Made by a program: the position numbers and the translations under genes. Shown one piece after another: positions 35,577 to 44,265 of a DNA stretch of 64,000 nt. Origin of the DNA: Aldehydirespirator sp965221185 (GTDB lineage Bacteria; Actinomycetota; Acidimicrobiia; Acidimicrobiales; Aldehydirespiratoraceae). Under the pieces are notes generated by a model. It was given only the letters and a program-made list of their open reading frames with translations, searched no databases and was not told where the DNA came from. Location: positions 1,488,001 to 1,552,000 of the forward strand of contig OZ244866.1 of the NCBI GenBank assembly GCA_965221185.1, in the 5' to 3' direction. Every line of letters starts with the position of its first letter. Positions within the stretch are counted from its first letter, which is position 1.

Positions 35577-37439
35577 GTGCTGACTCGGCCGGCGGCGGGG
35601 TCGATCCCCGACGCGCCCGGGTCGTACCAGTTCCTCGACGTCGGCGGCAGGGTCATCTACGTCGGCAAGGCCAAGAGCCTGCGGTCGCGCCTGAACAACT
35701 ACTTCGGCTCGCACCTGCCGCTGCGCACCCGCCAGATGATGGACGCGGCCGCCTCGCTGGAGTGGATCCAGGTGGCCAACGAGGTCGAGGCCCTGATGCT
35801 CGAGTTCTCGCTGATCCAGCGCCACCGGCCCCGGTTCAACGTGCGCTACACCGACGACAAGTCGTACCCGTTCCTGTGCGTGACCATGCTCGACGAATGG
35901 CCCCGGGCCATGGTGATGCGGGGCCGGCGCCGCAAGGGCAACCGCTATTTCGGCCCCTACGGCCACGCCTACGCGATCCGCGAGACCCTCGACCTGCTGC
36001 TGCGCACATTCCCGATCCGCACATGCACCGACGGCAAGTTCCGCCGCTATGCACAGCTGGGCAAGCCCTGCCTGCTCTATCACATCGAGAAGTGCTCGGG
36101 GCCGTGCGTGGGCGACGTGTCCGCCGACGACTACGCCGGGATGGTGACCGAGCTGCTGGAGTTCCTGGAGGGAGACACCGACCCGGTGATCGACCGGCTC
36201 AGCGCCGAGATGGCCGACGCGGCCAACGAGCTGGAGTACGAGCGGGCCGCCCGGCTGCGGGACCGGCTCGACTCAGTACGCAAGGCGGTCGAGACCCAGC
36301 AGATGGTCGGCTCCCGCAACGAGGACTTTGACGTGATCGGCTTGGTGGAGGACACTCTGGAGGCGGCCGTTCAGGTGTTCTTCGTGCGCCGGGGCCGGGT
36401 GATGGGGCGGCGGGGCTTCATAATCGACAAGGCCGAGGAGCTGGATCGGGCCGAGCTGGTGAGCCGAGCGCTGGAGCGCCTCTACTTCGACGACAACCCG
36501 CTGGGCTGGCCCAAGCTGGTGCTGGTGCCCGATCCGCCCGCCGAGACCGGCCTCTACACCGAGTGGCTGACGGAGATGCGCGGCTCCCGGGTCCACATCA
36601 GGGTGCCGCAACGCGGCCCGAAGCGGGCCCTGCAAGCCACCGTGACCCGCAACGCCGAGGAGTCGTTCGCCCGGCACCGGCTCAAGCGCAGCACCGACCA
36701 CAACAGCCGAGCCCGGGCCCTCAACGAGCTCCAGAAGCATCTACAGCTGGCCGAGGCCCCGCTGCGCATCGAGTGCTACGACATGAGCCACCTGTCGGGG
36801 CAGGACTACGTGGGGTCGATGGTGGTGCTGGAGGACGGCCTGCCCAAGAAGGCCGACTACCGGCGCTTCCGGCTGCGCTCGGTGCCCGGCAACGACGACT
36901 TCGCAGCCATGCACGAGGTGCTGACCAGGCGCCTCAGCGGTTACCTGGAGCAGCGGGCCCGCCCCGTGACGGAGCGCGACGGCCGCTTCTCGTACCCGCC
37001 GCAGTTGCTGCTGGTGGACGGCGGCAAGGGACAGCTTGGGGTGGCCGTGCGGGTGCTCGAGGAGTTGGGCCTTACCGAAGAGATCCCGGCCGCGGCGCTG
37101 GCCAAGCAGTTCGAGGAGGTGTTCGTGCCCGGCCGGGCCGAGCCGGTGCGGATCCCGCGCCAGTCCGAGGCCCTGTACATGCTGCAGCGCATCCGCGACG
37201 AGAGCCACCGCTTCGCGATCGCATATCACCGCACGCTGCGGGGCAGGCGCATGACCGGATCGGCCCTCGACGGCATCGCCGGCCTCGGCCCGGTCCGCAA
37301 GGTCCGCCTCACCAAGGAGCTCGGAGGGGTCAGAGCGGTGCAGCGGGCCGAGCTGCACGAGCTGAAGGCCCTGGGCTGGCTGCCCGACAAGGTGGCCGAG
37401 AACATCCACGCCGCCCTGCACGGCGGGGCCCGGCGATGA
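35577..37439 (+). CDS. uvrC: UvrABC system protein C
   Basis: A 620-residue dual-incision nuclease. The N-terminal GIY-YIG domain has PGSYQFLDVGGRVIYVGKAK (1-90) and performs the 3' cut. The UVR motif is at about 200-235 (ANELEYERAARLRDRLDSVR). The RNase H-like domain contains IECYDMSHLSGQDYVGSMVV (5' cut), and the C-terminal helix-hairpin-helix pair is DGIAGLGPVRKVRLTKELGG and LKALGWLPDKVAENI. The GTG start is 88 bp after uvrA. The stop overlaps the ATG of the methyltransferase. Confidence 0.95.
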   Translation: MLTRPAAGSIPDAPGSYQFLDVGGRVIYVGKAKSLRSRLNNYFGSHLPLRTRQMMDAAASLEWIQVANEVEALMLEFSLIQRHRPRFNVRYTDDKSYPFLCVTMLDEWPRAMVMRGRRRKGNRYFGPYGHAYAIRETLDLLLRTFPIRTCTDGKFRRYAQLGKPCLLYHIEKCSGPCVGDVSADDYAGMVTELLEFLEGDTDPVIDRLSAEMADAANELEYERAARLRDRLDSVRKAVETQQMVGSRNEDFDVIGLVEDTLEAAVQVFFVRRGRVMGRRGFIIDKAEELDRAELVSRALERLYFDDNPLGWPKLVLVPDPPAETGLYTEWLTEMRGSRVHIRVPQRGPKRALQATVTRNAEESFARHRLKRSTDHNSRARALNELQKHLQLAEAPLRIECYDMSHLSGQDYVGSMVVLEDGLPKKADYRRFRLRSVPGNDDFAAMHEVLTRRLSGYLEQRARPVTERDGRFSYPPQLLLVDGGKGQLGVAVRVLEELGLTEEIPAAALAKQFEEVFVPGRAEPVRIPRQSEALYMLQRIRDESHRFAIAYHRTLRGRRMTGSALDGIAGLGPVRKVRLTKELGGVRAVQRAELHELKALGWLPDKVAENIHAALHGGARR

Positions 37440-38245
37440 CCGCAGCCGAGGCCTCGACCGGCGACTGGGAGCAGCACGCCGCGTGGTGGCAGCGGGAGTT
37501 CACCGACGGCGCCGACCCCGAGTATGTCGAGCAGATGTTGCCCATCGTGATCAGCTGCCTGGCCCCGGTGGCGCCACTGCGGCTGATGGTCGACGTCGGC
37601 TGCGGCGAGGGCCAGGTGTCCAGGACCGTGCGGGCGCACACCGGGGCGACGGTGGTGGGCATCGACCCGGCGGAGGCCCAGATCAGAACCGCTCAGACCC
37701 GGGGCGGGGCGGTGTGCGTTCGGGCGCCGAGTCACGCATTGCCCCTGGCGTCGGCGGTGGCCGACGCCGTGGTCGTGTGCCTGGTGCTAGAGCATGTCGA
37801 CGCCCTGGACGAGTCGCTCGCCGAGATCGCCCGGGTGCTGCGCCCCGGTGGTCGGCTCGTGCTGCTGCTCAACCATCCGCTGATCCAGATACCGGGCAGC
37901 GTCCTGGTGGTTGACCACATGGTCGAGCCGCCCGAGACCTACTGGCGCACGGGCCCCTACCTCCCCGAGACGTCGGTGCGCGAACAGGTCGCCCCCGGAG
38001 AGTTCGTGCGTTTCGTCCACCGGCCCGTCAGCCGCTACCTGCGGGCGCTCGTGGGGGCGGGCCTCAGCATCGTGCACGCCGAAGAGCCGGCCCCGCCGCC
38101 CGGCTTCGTGGCCAAGGCCCCCGAGAACGAGCACGAGATCGTGTCGGCCATGCCCCGGCTCCTGGTGCTGGTGGCCGAGCGGGCCGGTGTGGGAGCGGGC
38201 GAGCCGAGCGCCCGGCTGGGGTTCACTACCATGGACGGCGCGTGA
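37436..38245 (+). CDS. SAM-dependent methyltransferase between uvrC and rapZ
   Basis: A 269-residue class I methyltransferase. Motif I is MVDVGCGEGQVSRTVRAHTG (about 51-70), the acidic ribose-binding residue VVGIDPAEAQI, motif II/III VVCLVLEHVDALDESLAEIA and RVLRPGGRLVLLLNHP. The Methyltransf_11 pattern and the HPLIQIPGS segment resemble small-molecule or quinone-type methylases; the substrate is unknown. ATG overlaps the uvrC stop, and its stop overlaps the rapZ GTG, so it is embedded in a uvrC-MT-rapZ translational unit. Confidence 0.85.
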   Translation: MTAAEASTGDWEQHAAWWQREFTDGADPEYVEQMLPIVISCLAPVAPLRLMVDVGCGEGQVSRTVRAHTGATVVGIDPAEAQIRTAQTRGGAVCVRAPSHALPLASAVADAVVVCLVLEHVDALDESLAEIARVLRPGGRLVLLLNHPLIQIPGSVLVVDHMVEPPETYWRTGPYLPETSVREQVAPGEFVRFVHRPVSRYLRALVGAGLSIVHAEEPAPPPGFVAKAPENEHEIVSAMPRLLVLVAERAGVGAGEPSARLGFTTMDGA

Positions 38246-39090
38246 GTTCCTTCGTTGTCATCGCGGGGATGTCTGGAGCGGGCCGCAGCCACGCCGCCAA
38301 CAACCTCGAGGACCTTGGCTGGTTCGTGATGGACAACCTGCCGCCGTCGCTGATCCCGAAGGTGGCCGAGTTGGCCGGGCCGCCGGGCACCGGCATCGAC
38401 CGGTTGGCGCTGGTGGTGGGCACCGGCCGGTACCACGACGAGATCGTGGGCATGATCGACGATCTGAGGGCCGGGATACCGGGTCTGCGGATCCTGTTCC
38501 TCGACGCGGCCACCGATGTGCTGGTCCGCCGGTACGAGTCCACCCGGCGCCGCCACCCGTTCTCGGAGGCGACCGCTCTAGCCGACGCGATCGAGGCCGA
38601 GAGGGCCGCGCTGGAGCCGGTGCGGGCCACCGCGGATGTGGTCGTCGACACCACCGAGCTCAACGTCCATCAGCTGCGCGACCGCATGGCGGAGCTGTTC
38701 GACGCCGGGGAGGACCAGACCATGCGGGCCTCGGTGGTGTCGTTCGGCTACACGCACGGCATCCCCCTCGACGTCGACATGGTGATCGACTGCCGGTTCC
38801 TGCCCAATCCCCACTATGTGGACGAGCTGCGGCCTCTCAGCGGGCTCGACGCCGCGGTGGCCGATTTCGTGATGTCCCAGCCGGTGACCGCGGAGTTCCT
38901 GGACCGCCTGGAGTCGCTGCTGGCCCTGCTGGTGCCCCAGTACGTGGCCGAGGGCAAGTCGTACCTAACGGTGGCCTTCGGCTGCACCGGCGGCCGCCAC
39001 CGCTCGGTGGCGGTGACCGAGCACTTCGCCAAGGTATTGGCCGCCATGGGCCACGAGCCCGCGGTGGTGCACCGCGACATCGACAAGTAG
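38242..39090 (+). CDS. rapZ: RapZ-family nucleotide-binding regulator
   Basis: A 282-residue RapZ/YvcJ protein. The N-terminal P-loop reads VIAGMSGAGRSHAANNLEDL, with Arg instead of the usual Lys, a variant also known in other Actinobacteria. Then come FVMDNLPPSLIP and the C-terminal GlcN6P/RNA-binding-type domain (SFGYTHGIPLDVDMVIDCRF, NPHYVDELRPLSG, VAFGCTGGRHRSVAVTEHFA). It normally precedes yvcK and whiA, which are absent here. GTG start overlapping the previous gene. In Gram-negative bacteria RapZ controls GlmZ sRNA; the actinobacterial role is less clear. Confidence 0.93.
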   Translation: MSSFVVIAGMSGAGRSHAANNLEDLGWFVMDNLPPSLIPKVAELAGPPGTGIDRLALVVGTGRYHDEIVGMIDDLRAGIPGLRILFLDAATDVLVRRYESTRRRHPFSEATALADAIEAERAALEPVRATADVVVDTTELNVHQLRDRMAELFDAGEDQTMRASVVSFGYTHGIPLDVDMVIDCRFLPNPHYVDELRPLSGLDAAVADFVMSQPVTAEFLDRLESLLALLVPQYVAEGKSYLTVAFGCTGGRHRSVAVTEHFAKVLAAMGHEPAVVHRDIDK

Positions 39091-39104
39091 GCGCTAGATC
39101 CGGC

Positions 39105-39151
39105 AAATCCCTGCGGTTTGCGGGAACCATTTCCCACAACCACAGGGATTT
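39105..39151. terminator. Strong hairpin after rapZ
   Basis: Outer arms AAATCCCTG (39105-39113) and CAGGGATTT (39143-39151) are perfect. Inner arms GGTT/AACC and GGGAA/TTCCC extend the stem to a CCA-type loop. It lies 15 bp after the rapZ stop and 81 bp before gap, at the place where yvcK-whiA normally sit. It could be a terminator or attenuator. Confidence 0.6.
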
Positions 39152-39231
39152 CACTCGGTGCCTGCTGCGCCCCGGCCTCTGGCCCCGGACATCCCCCCGG
39201 TCGGCGCCCGGCTCGGCCTAGCCTCTGGCCC

Positions 39232-40242
39232 ATGAGCATTCGGGTAGGAATCAACGGCTTCGGCCGCATCGGACGGAACTTCTACCGGGCCGCCCGGGTC
39301 CAGGGAGCGGGCCTCGACGTGGTGGCCGTCAACGATCTCGGGTCGGTCGGCACCATGGCCCATCTGCTGAGCTGCGACTCGGTCCACGGCCGCCTCGGCG
39401 CCGACGTGTCAGTCGACGGCCACGTGCTGCGGGTGGGCGAGGACGCCATCAAGGTCCTGTCGGTGCGCAACCCCGAGGACCTCCCCTGGGGCGACCTCGG
39501 AGTGGATGTGGTGGTGGAGTCAACCGGCATCTTCACGAAGCGCGACGCCGCAGCCCGCCACCTCGACGGCGGCGCGCCCCGGGTGCTGGTCTCCGCGCCG
39601 TGCTCGGGGGCCGACGCCACGTTCGTGGTCGGCGTCAACGACGACGAGTTCAACCCGGCGGCCCACACGGTGGTGTCGAACGCCTCGTGCACCACCAACT
39701 GCTTCGTGCCGATGGTGAAGGTCCTCGACGAGGCCTTCGGCGTGGAGAAGGGCCTGATGACGACCGTGCACGCCTACACCGGCGACCAGTCGCTGGTGGA
39801 CGGCCCCCACTCCGACCTGCGCCGGGCCAGGGGAGCGGCCATCAACATCGTGCCCACCTCCACCGGGGCGGCCCGGGCCACCGGACTGGTGCTGCAAGCC
39901 ATGCAGGGCCGCCTCGACGGGATCTCCCTGCGGGTGCCCATCCCCGACGGATCGATCACCGACTTCACCGCCAAGCTGGCCGTCGAGGCGAAAGTCGCCG
40001 AGGTGAACGAGGCCTTCGCCAAGGCCGCGGCCGGCGGCCCGCTGGCCGGCGTGCTCGACTACAGCGAGGCGCCGCTGGTATCGGCCGACATCATCGGCTC
40101 GCCCGCCTCGTGCGTGTTCGACTCCGGGCTGACCATGGCCATGGGCGACCTGGTGAAGGTGAACGGCTGGTACGACAACGAATGGGGTTACTCGAACCGG
40201 CTGGTGGACATGGCCATCGTCGTCGGCGGCGCCAACCGCTGA
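39232..40242 (+). CDS. gap: Glyceraldehyde-3-phosphate dehydrogenase
   Basis: A 336-residue type I GAPDH. The NAD-binding N-terminus is MSIRVGINGFGRIGRNFYRA, the active-site Cys is in SNASCTTNCFVPMVKVL, the catalytic His in TTVHAYTGDQSLVDGPH and the C-terminal signature is WYDNEWGYSNRLVDM. It interconverts glyceraldehyde 3-phosphate and 1,3-bisphosphoglycerate. First gene of a gap-pgk-tpiA-secG unit. ATG 39232 is chosen because it begins the Rossmann strand directly; longer frames are not conserved. Confidence 0.96.
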   Translation: MSIRVGINGFGRIGRNFYRAARVQGAGLDVVAVNDLGSVGTMAHLLSCDSVHGRLGADVSVDGHVLRVGEDAIKVLSVRNPEDLPWGDLGVDVVVESTGIFTKRDAAARHLDGGAPRVLVSAPCSGADATFVVGVNDDEFNPAAHTVVSNASCTTNCFVPMVKVLDEAFGVEKGLMTTVHAYTGDQSLVDGPHSDLRRARGAAINIVPTSTGAARATGLVLQAMQGRLDGISLRVPIPDGSITDFTAKLAVEAKVAEVNEAFAKAAAGGPLAGVLDYSEAPLVSADIIGSPASCVFDSGLTMAMGDLVKVNGWYDNEWGYSNRLVDMAIVVGGANR

Positions 40243-40264
40243 GCGCCGGCCGCGCCCACCGGTT

Positions 40265-41416
40265 GTGCTACCCGTTCCCCGCCTGGAGGATCTCGGCCCG
40301 CTGGAGGGCCGCTCCGTGCTGGTGCGGGTCGACTTCAATGTGCCGCTCGCCGGCGGCGGTGGAGCCGCCGTCTCGGAGATCGCCGACGACCTGCGCATCC
40401 GGGCCGCGGTGCCCACGCTGCGCTGGCTGCAGCAGCAGGGGGCCGCGGTCACGGCCTGCACCCACCTGGGACGCCCCCAGGGCCGCCGCCCCGATCCCCG
40501 CTACTCGGTCGAGCCGGTGCGCCGCCGGCTGGCGGAACTGGCGCCTGGGGTGGAGCTGCTGGAGAACCTGCGTTTCGAGGCGGGCGAGACCGCCAACGAT
40601 CCGGCCTTCGGCGACCGCCTCATCGAGGGCCATCAGGCCTACGTGAACGACGCTTTCGGGGCGTCGCACCGGACCCACGCCTCGATTGTCGGCCCGCCCC
40701 AGCGGCTGCCGTCTGCGGCGGGCAGGCTGCTGGCCCGCGAGGTGGAGGTGCTGGGCGGACTGAGGGAATCGCCCCGGCGGCCGTTCGTGGCCGTGCTGGG
40801 CGGAGCCAAGGTGTCGGACAAGCTCGGCGTGATCGACGCGCTATTGGAGCTGGTCGACTCCCTGGTGATCGGCGGGGCCATGTGCTTTACGTTCCTGGCG
40901 GCCCGGGGACATGGCGTTGGCGCCTCGCTGTGCGAGGCCTCGATGGTGGACCGCTGCCGGGAACTGCTCGACGGCGCAACCCCGATCCATCTGCCCTACG
41001 ACCTCACCGCGCTCGGTCCCGGCGGTGTGCCCGGCGACCCCGGCGCGGGCGGGGAGGTGCGCCAGATCGGAGCGAACGTCCCTGACGGCTGGATGGGCGT
41101 CGACATCGGCCCCGGGAGCGCGGCCGCCTTCGGCGATGTGATCCACGAGGCGGGAACCGTGCTGTGGAACGGCCCGATGGGGGTGTTCGAGGATCCCCGC
41201 TTCGGCGGAGGCACCGGCGCGGTGGCCGCGGCCATGGCCGAGACCCGGGCCTTCACCGTGGTCGGCGGGGGCGACAGCGCGGCCGCGGCCCGTCGCTTCG
41301 GCGTGGACCGCGACATGGACCATGTCTCAACCGGCGGGGGAGCGTCGCTGGAGCTGATAGAGAAGGGCGACCTGCCGGGGCTGGCGGCGCTGAGAGGAGC
41401 ATCCAATGCGGGGTAG
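40265..41416 (+). CDS. pgk: Phosphoglycerate kinase
   Basis: A 383-residue protein, slightly short for the family (about 395). The N-terminal signature is VLVRVDFNVPLAGGGGAAVS, the 3PG-binding THLGRPQGRRPDPRYS, VNDAFGASHRTHAS, FVAVLGGAKVSDKLGVID, and the C-terminal nucleotide site WNGPMGVFEDPRFGGGTGAV and VVGGGDSAAAARRFG. It makes ATP from 1,3-bisphosphoglycerate. GTG start 22 bp after gap. The last 11 bp overlap the ATG of tpiA. Confidence 0.95.
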   Translation: MLPVPRLEDLGPLEGRSVLVRVDFNVPLAGGGGAAVSEIADDLRIRAAVPTLRWLQQQGAAVTACTHLGRPQGRRPDPRYSVEPVRRRLAELAPGVELLENLRFEAGETANDPAFGDRLIEGHQAYVNDAFGASHRTHASIVGPPQRLPSAAGRLLAREVEVLGGLRESPRRPFVAVLGGAKVSDKLGVIDALLELVDSLVIGGAMCFTFLAARGHGVGASLCEASMVDRCRELLDGATPIHLPYDLTALGPGGVPGDPGAGGEVRQIGANVPDGWMGVDIGPGSAAAFGDVIHEAGTVLWNGPMGVFEDPRFGGGTGAVAAAMAETRAFTVVGGGDSAAAARRFGVDRDMDHVSTGGGASLELIEKGDLPGLAALRGASNAG

Positions 41417-42242
41417 ACGCAAGTCGGCGGGCCGCGAACCGGCGGCCGGAGGACGCCGGGCGGCGGGCCGCGTGCCGCTGATCAGCGGCAACTGGAAGAT
41501 GAACCACAACCACTTCGAGGCGATCCAGACGATCCAGAAGCTGGCCTACGCGCTCAACCGCGACGACTACGGGCATGTGGATGTGTCGGTGCACCCGCCG
41601 TTCACCGACCTGCGTTCGGTGCAGACGGTGCTGCAGGCCGACGACATCCCGATCGCTTTGGGCGCCCAGGACTGCCACCCCGAGGACAAGGGCGCCTACA
41701 CCGGCGAGGTGTCGACCGCCATGCTGGCCAAGCTGGACGTGGCCTTCGTGATCGTGGGCCACAGCGAGCGCCGGGGATTGCTCGGCGAGACCGACGAACT
41801 GGTCAACGCCAAGGCCCGAGCGGTGCTGCGCCACAACATGGTGCCCATCGTGTGCGTGGGCGAGACCGTCGAGCAGCGCCGGGCCGGGCACGCCCACGAC
41901 GTTGTGGCCGGCCAGGTGGCCGGCAGCCTCGACGGGCTCGACGCCGAGGTGGTCGGCAAGCTGGTGGTGGCCTATGAGCCGGTCTGGGCCATCGGCACCG
42001 GCGAGACGGCCACACCCGCCGACGCCCAGGACATGTGCAACCACGTGCGGTCGCTGGTGGCGGACCGGTGGGGGAGCGCGGCGGCGGCGTCGCTGCGAAT
42101 CCAGTACGGCGGGTCGGTGAAACCGTCCAACGCCCCCGACCTCATGGAGCAGCCCGACATCGACGGCGCCCTGGTGGGCGGAGCCAGCCTCGACGCGGCC
42201 GACTTCGCCCGGATAGTCAACTATCGCCTGTACACGGCCTGA
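41406..42242 (+). CDS. tpiA: Triosephosphate isomerase
   Basis: A 278-residue TIM barrel. The conserved N-terminus is PLISGNWKMNHNHFEAIQTI, preceded by a 22-residue basic extension (RRKSAGREPAAGGRRAAG) that may be an over-long start. The catalytic His is in FVIVGHSERRGLLGET, the Glu in VAYEPVWAIGTGETA, and the phosphate gripper GGSVKPSNAPDL and LVGGASLDAADFARI. ATG 41406 overlaps pgk and is the only start that keeps the Lys of NWKMN with a normal spacing. It converts dihydroxyacetone phosphate to glyceraldehyde 3-phosphate. Confidence 0.95.
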   Translation: MRGRRKSAGREPAAGGRRAAGRVPLISGNWKMNHNHFEAIQTIQKLAYALNRDDYGHVDVSVHPPFTDLRSVQTVLQADDIPIALGAQDCHPEDKGAYTGEVSTAMLAKLDVAFVIVGHSERRGLLGETDELVNAKARAVLRHNMVPIVCVGETVEQRRAGHAHDVVAGQVAGSLDGLDAEVVGKLVVAYEPVWAIGTGETATPADAQDMCNHVRSLVADRWGSAAAASLRIQYGGSVKPSNAPDLMEQPDIDGALVGGASLDAADFARIVNYRLYTA

Positions 42243-42293
42243 GCGGGCACCGGCGCCGCGGCGAGGTGGCGGGGCGCTGGTAGCCTCGGCACC

Positions 42294-42518
42294 GTGATCT
42301 GGTTCATCGCTCCGATGCATGTGCTCTCCGCGCTGACACTGGTGTTCCTGGTGCTGCTGCACAGCGGCAAGGGCGGGGGACTGTCTGACATGTTCGGCGG
42401 CGGGCTCGGTGCCCAGGCGGCCGGATCCACGGTGGTGGAGCGCAACCTGGACCGCATCACCGTCGTCGCCGCGCTGGTCTTCGCCTTCGCGTCGGTCTCC
42501 TACTCTCTCGTCGCTTAG
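42294..42518 (+). CDS. secG: Preprotein translocase subunit SecG
   Basis: A 74-residue protein with two transmembrane helices (PMHVLSALTLVFLVLLHS and ITVVAALVFAFASVSYSLV). Between them lies the conserved GKGGGLSDMFGGGLGAQAAG loop. It is an auxiliary subunit of the SecYEG channel. GTG start, last gene of the gap-pgk-tpiA-secG order that is widely conserved in Gram-positive bacteria. Confidence 0.94.
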   Translation: MIWFIAPMHVLSALTLVFLVLLHSGKGGGLSDMFGGGLGAQAAGSTVVERNLDRITVVAALVFAFASVSYSLVA

Positions 42519-42566
42519 AGCGAGCGCGAATAGGTAGCAAGCGCGTCTCGGTGCGGCGTTGTGTTT

Positions 42567-42604
42567 CCCGCTCTTGTTCGCTGCGCTCACGGGCCGCTCG
42601 GGCC
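42567..42604 (-). repeat. Dispersed repeat copy B (after secG)
   Basis: The 38-bp repeat is in reverse orientation. Similarity to copy C extends much further: 42553-42665 matches the reverse of about 45862-45975 in two blocks flanking a roughly 26-bp variable centre, with the right block GAATCGCGGCCTATCCGCTC. Confidence 0.88.
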
Positions 42605-42728
42605 ACGGCCTCGCTGTCGAGATCGTATCGCCGACCACGAATCGCGGCCTATCCGCTCAGCCTCTTAGGGGCAGCACCGCCATCGCGGCTGAGGCTGGCA
42701 GGGCCCGCCGAGAGCCGCCAGCGACCTG

Positions 42729-43406
42729 TCAGGCGACGGTGAAGACGGCGACCTGCGCCATGTGATTGGGCTCGCTGCCGTCGGCTCCCTCGTACACCTG
42801 GCGCAGCATCACCTCCAGGCCGTCGATGACGCCGTCCGCTGCGTAGCGCTCGAAGCGATCCTTGAAGCCGTTGGTTTCGAAGATCGAGAAGTTGACGCCG
42901 ATCGCGCAGCGGGCTCCGGGGCGGCCTGCCCGGAGGAGCTCAGCGATGCCGTCGGGCCCGACATGACCGTGCGTGAAGGTGCCGGCGCTGACGATCCCCG
43001 CGTAGGTGTCGCTGGCGATGTCGATGGGGCCGGTGAGGTCAGCCTCGATGAGGTGTCGGTAGACGGGGCTGCCGTCGGCGGCGGTCTTGCTGCGGGCCTT
43101 GGCCAGCATCTGCGATGAGAGGTCGAGGCCGTCAACCACGGCGATGCCGCGACGTCGAAGCTGCTCGCCCACGAGCCCGGTGCCGCAGCCCACGTCGAGC
43201 ACCGGCCCCGAGCCCGAGAAGCCCTTGCAGAGGAGCTCGGCCGCATTCCGGTCGTACACATACCGCCTGGGGACGGTGAACTCGGACTCGTAGGTGTCGG
43301 CCCATTTCGCGTACAAGGCCCGATTGTCGTCCGGGCTCTCAACCGAGTACGCCTCCTTAAGCCCGATCGGCTTGTTGCTCTGGTCGGACACGAGCTCATC
43401 GGTCAT
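42729..43406 (-). CDS. SAM-dependent methyltransferase
   Basis: A 225-residue class I methyltransferase from ATG 43406 (MTDELVSDQSNKPIG); a longer frame to 43463 exists but has no clear ribosome site. Motif I is PVLDVGCGTGLVGEQLRRRG (about 68-87) and the acidic residue VVDGLDLSSQMLAKAR, with YAGIVSAGTFTHGHVGPDGI and LLRAGRPGARCAIGVN following. The upstream ALYAKWADTYESEF segment is typical of Williams-Beuren-type/Methyltransf_11 enzymes. Substrate unknown. It stands alone on the minus strand downstream of repeat B. Confidence 0.85.
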   Translation of the reverse strand: MTDELVSDQSNKPIGLKEAYSVESPDDNRALYAKWADTYESEFTVPRRYVYDRNAAELLCKGFSGSGPVLDVGCGTGLVGEQLRRRGIAVVDGLDLSSQMLAKARSKTAADGSPVYRHLIEADLTGPIDIASDTYAGIVSAGTFTHGHVGPDGIAELLRAGRPGARCAIGVNFSIFETNGFKDRFERYAADGVIDGLEVMLRQVYEGADGSEPNHMAQVAVFTVA

Positions 43407-43633
43407 GCGGCTTGAAGCTACCTCCCAGCCCACCGTGGTCCGCCGAGCCGCCTCCCGGGACACCCGTCACCGCCAGTCCAGCCGGGCGGTCCGCTTGGCT
43501 TGACGAGCGCAGTCGGGGCAACCCGCGTTGTAGAAGAGGGTGACGTCCATCCGAGGTCTCCTCACGCAGGGATCTCGATCCCGGGAATGCCGACGGGCGT
43601 TCGCGGCGGGGCGCACGACGAACTCGACAGGCG
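43407..43633. other. Intergenic stretch without recognised gene
   Basis: No supported gene. A minus-strand frame spanning 43396-43767 is Arg-rich and overlaps the HTH protein gene. Confidence 0.4.
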
Positions 43634-43969
43634 CTATGGGGCTGCGGCCGCGTGAGCGTCGGTCGAGACTGCGTAGTGCTGCTGGGCTTCCTCGCTCGTG
43701 ACGCCGAGAATCTCGCCGATACGCCCCCAGGACACACCGTTGCTGCGCGCGGCTGCGACCGCTTCAAGGAGCTGCGGGCGAGTCACTGCGGGCTGTTGCC
43801 CACTGGCGCCGGTCGCAGCCGCGGCGAACTCGAGGTAGAACTCCGCGGCGGGGATCCCTTCGGCCTGCGCCCAGTCAAACTGCTCGCACCAGTCCGCCAC
43901 CGCGTCCCAGTCGCCGCTCGCCTCTGCGCTGTCGATGAGCTCTCGAAGAGTATCGGGCATGCGGCTCAC
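43634..43969 (-). CDS. Putative antitoxin-like HTH protein
   Basis: A 111-residue acidic protein. The N-terminal half is helical (PDTLRELIDSAEASGDWDAV, ADWCEQFDWAQ), and the C-terminal helix-turn-helix is LLEAVAAARSNGVSWGRIGE then ILGVTSEEAQQHY. Its start overlaps the stop of the gene upstream (43966) by 4 bp, so the pair is co-translated in toxin-first order. The family resembles HTH partners of small actinobacterial toxin-like proteins; assignment as antitoxin is inference. Confidence 0.6.
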   Translation of the reverse strand: MSRMPDTLRELIDSAEASGDWDAVADWCEQFDWAQAEGIPAAEFYLEFAAAATGASGQQPAVTRPQLLEAVAAARSNGVSWGRIGEILGVTSEEAQQHYAVSTDAHAAAAP

Positions 43970-44187
43970 CTCAGATACTTAACTCTTGCGGGCATCGCAT
44001 GGATGATCGTAGTGCGCTCGGCCCGACTCACGGCTCCGACCTCCAGCAAGCGACCGCTGCGGTCGGGCCCAACGAGCATTGACACATCGTCCACCGGCTC
44101 CATCCGGATTGCGTTTCGGAACGCGTGGAGGATGTCGTCATCGGCGATCCCATGTCGCCGCGCACTGCGAGTGATGCATACATCCAT
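43966..44187 (-). CDS. Putative small toxin-like protein
   Basis: A 73-residue protein: MDVCITRSARRHGIADDDIL, HAFRNAIRMEP, then LVGPDRSGRLLEVGAVSRAE and IIHAMPARVKYLR. The pattern (HGI-xxxI-xHA, a GxDRxGRLLE beta strand, IHAMPAR) matches a small, widespread actinobacterial family often annotated as BrnT-like or hypothetical toxin. It is coupled to the HTH gene downstream. No biochemical role can be read from the sequence alone. Confidence 0.6.
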   Translation of the reverse strand: MDVCITRSARRHGIADDDILHAFRNAIRMEPVDDVSMLVGPDRSGRLLEVGAVSRAERTTIIHAMPARVKYLR

Positions 44188-44265
44188 AGATGCTGGGCAC
44201 CCGCCGCACAGTCTCAGAGAACGCCCGCAGCCTGGGGCGCCAAGTCCTCCGAGTTCGAATGGCGG

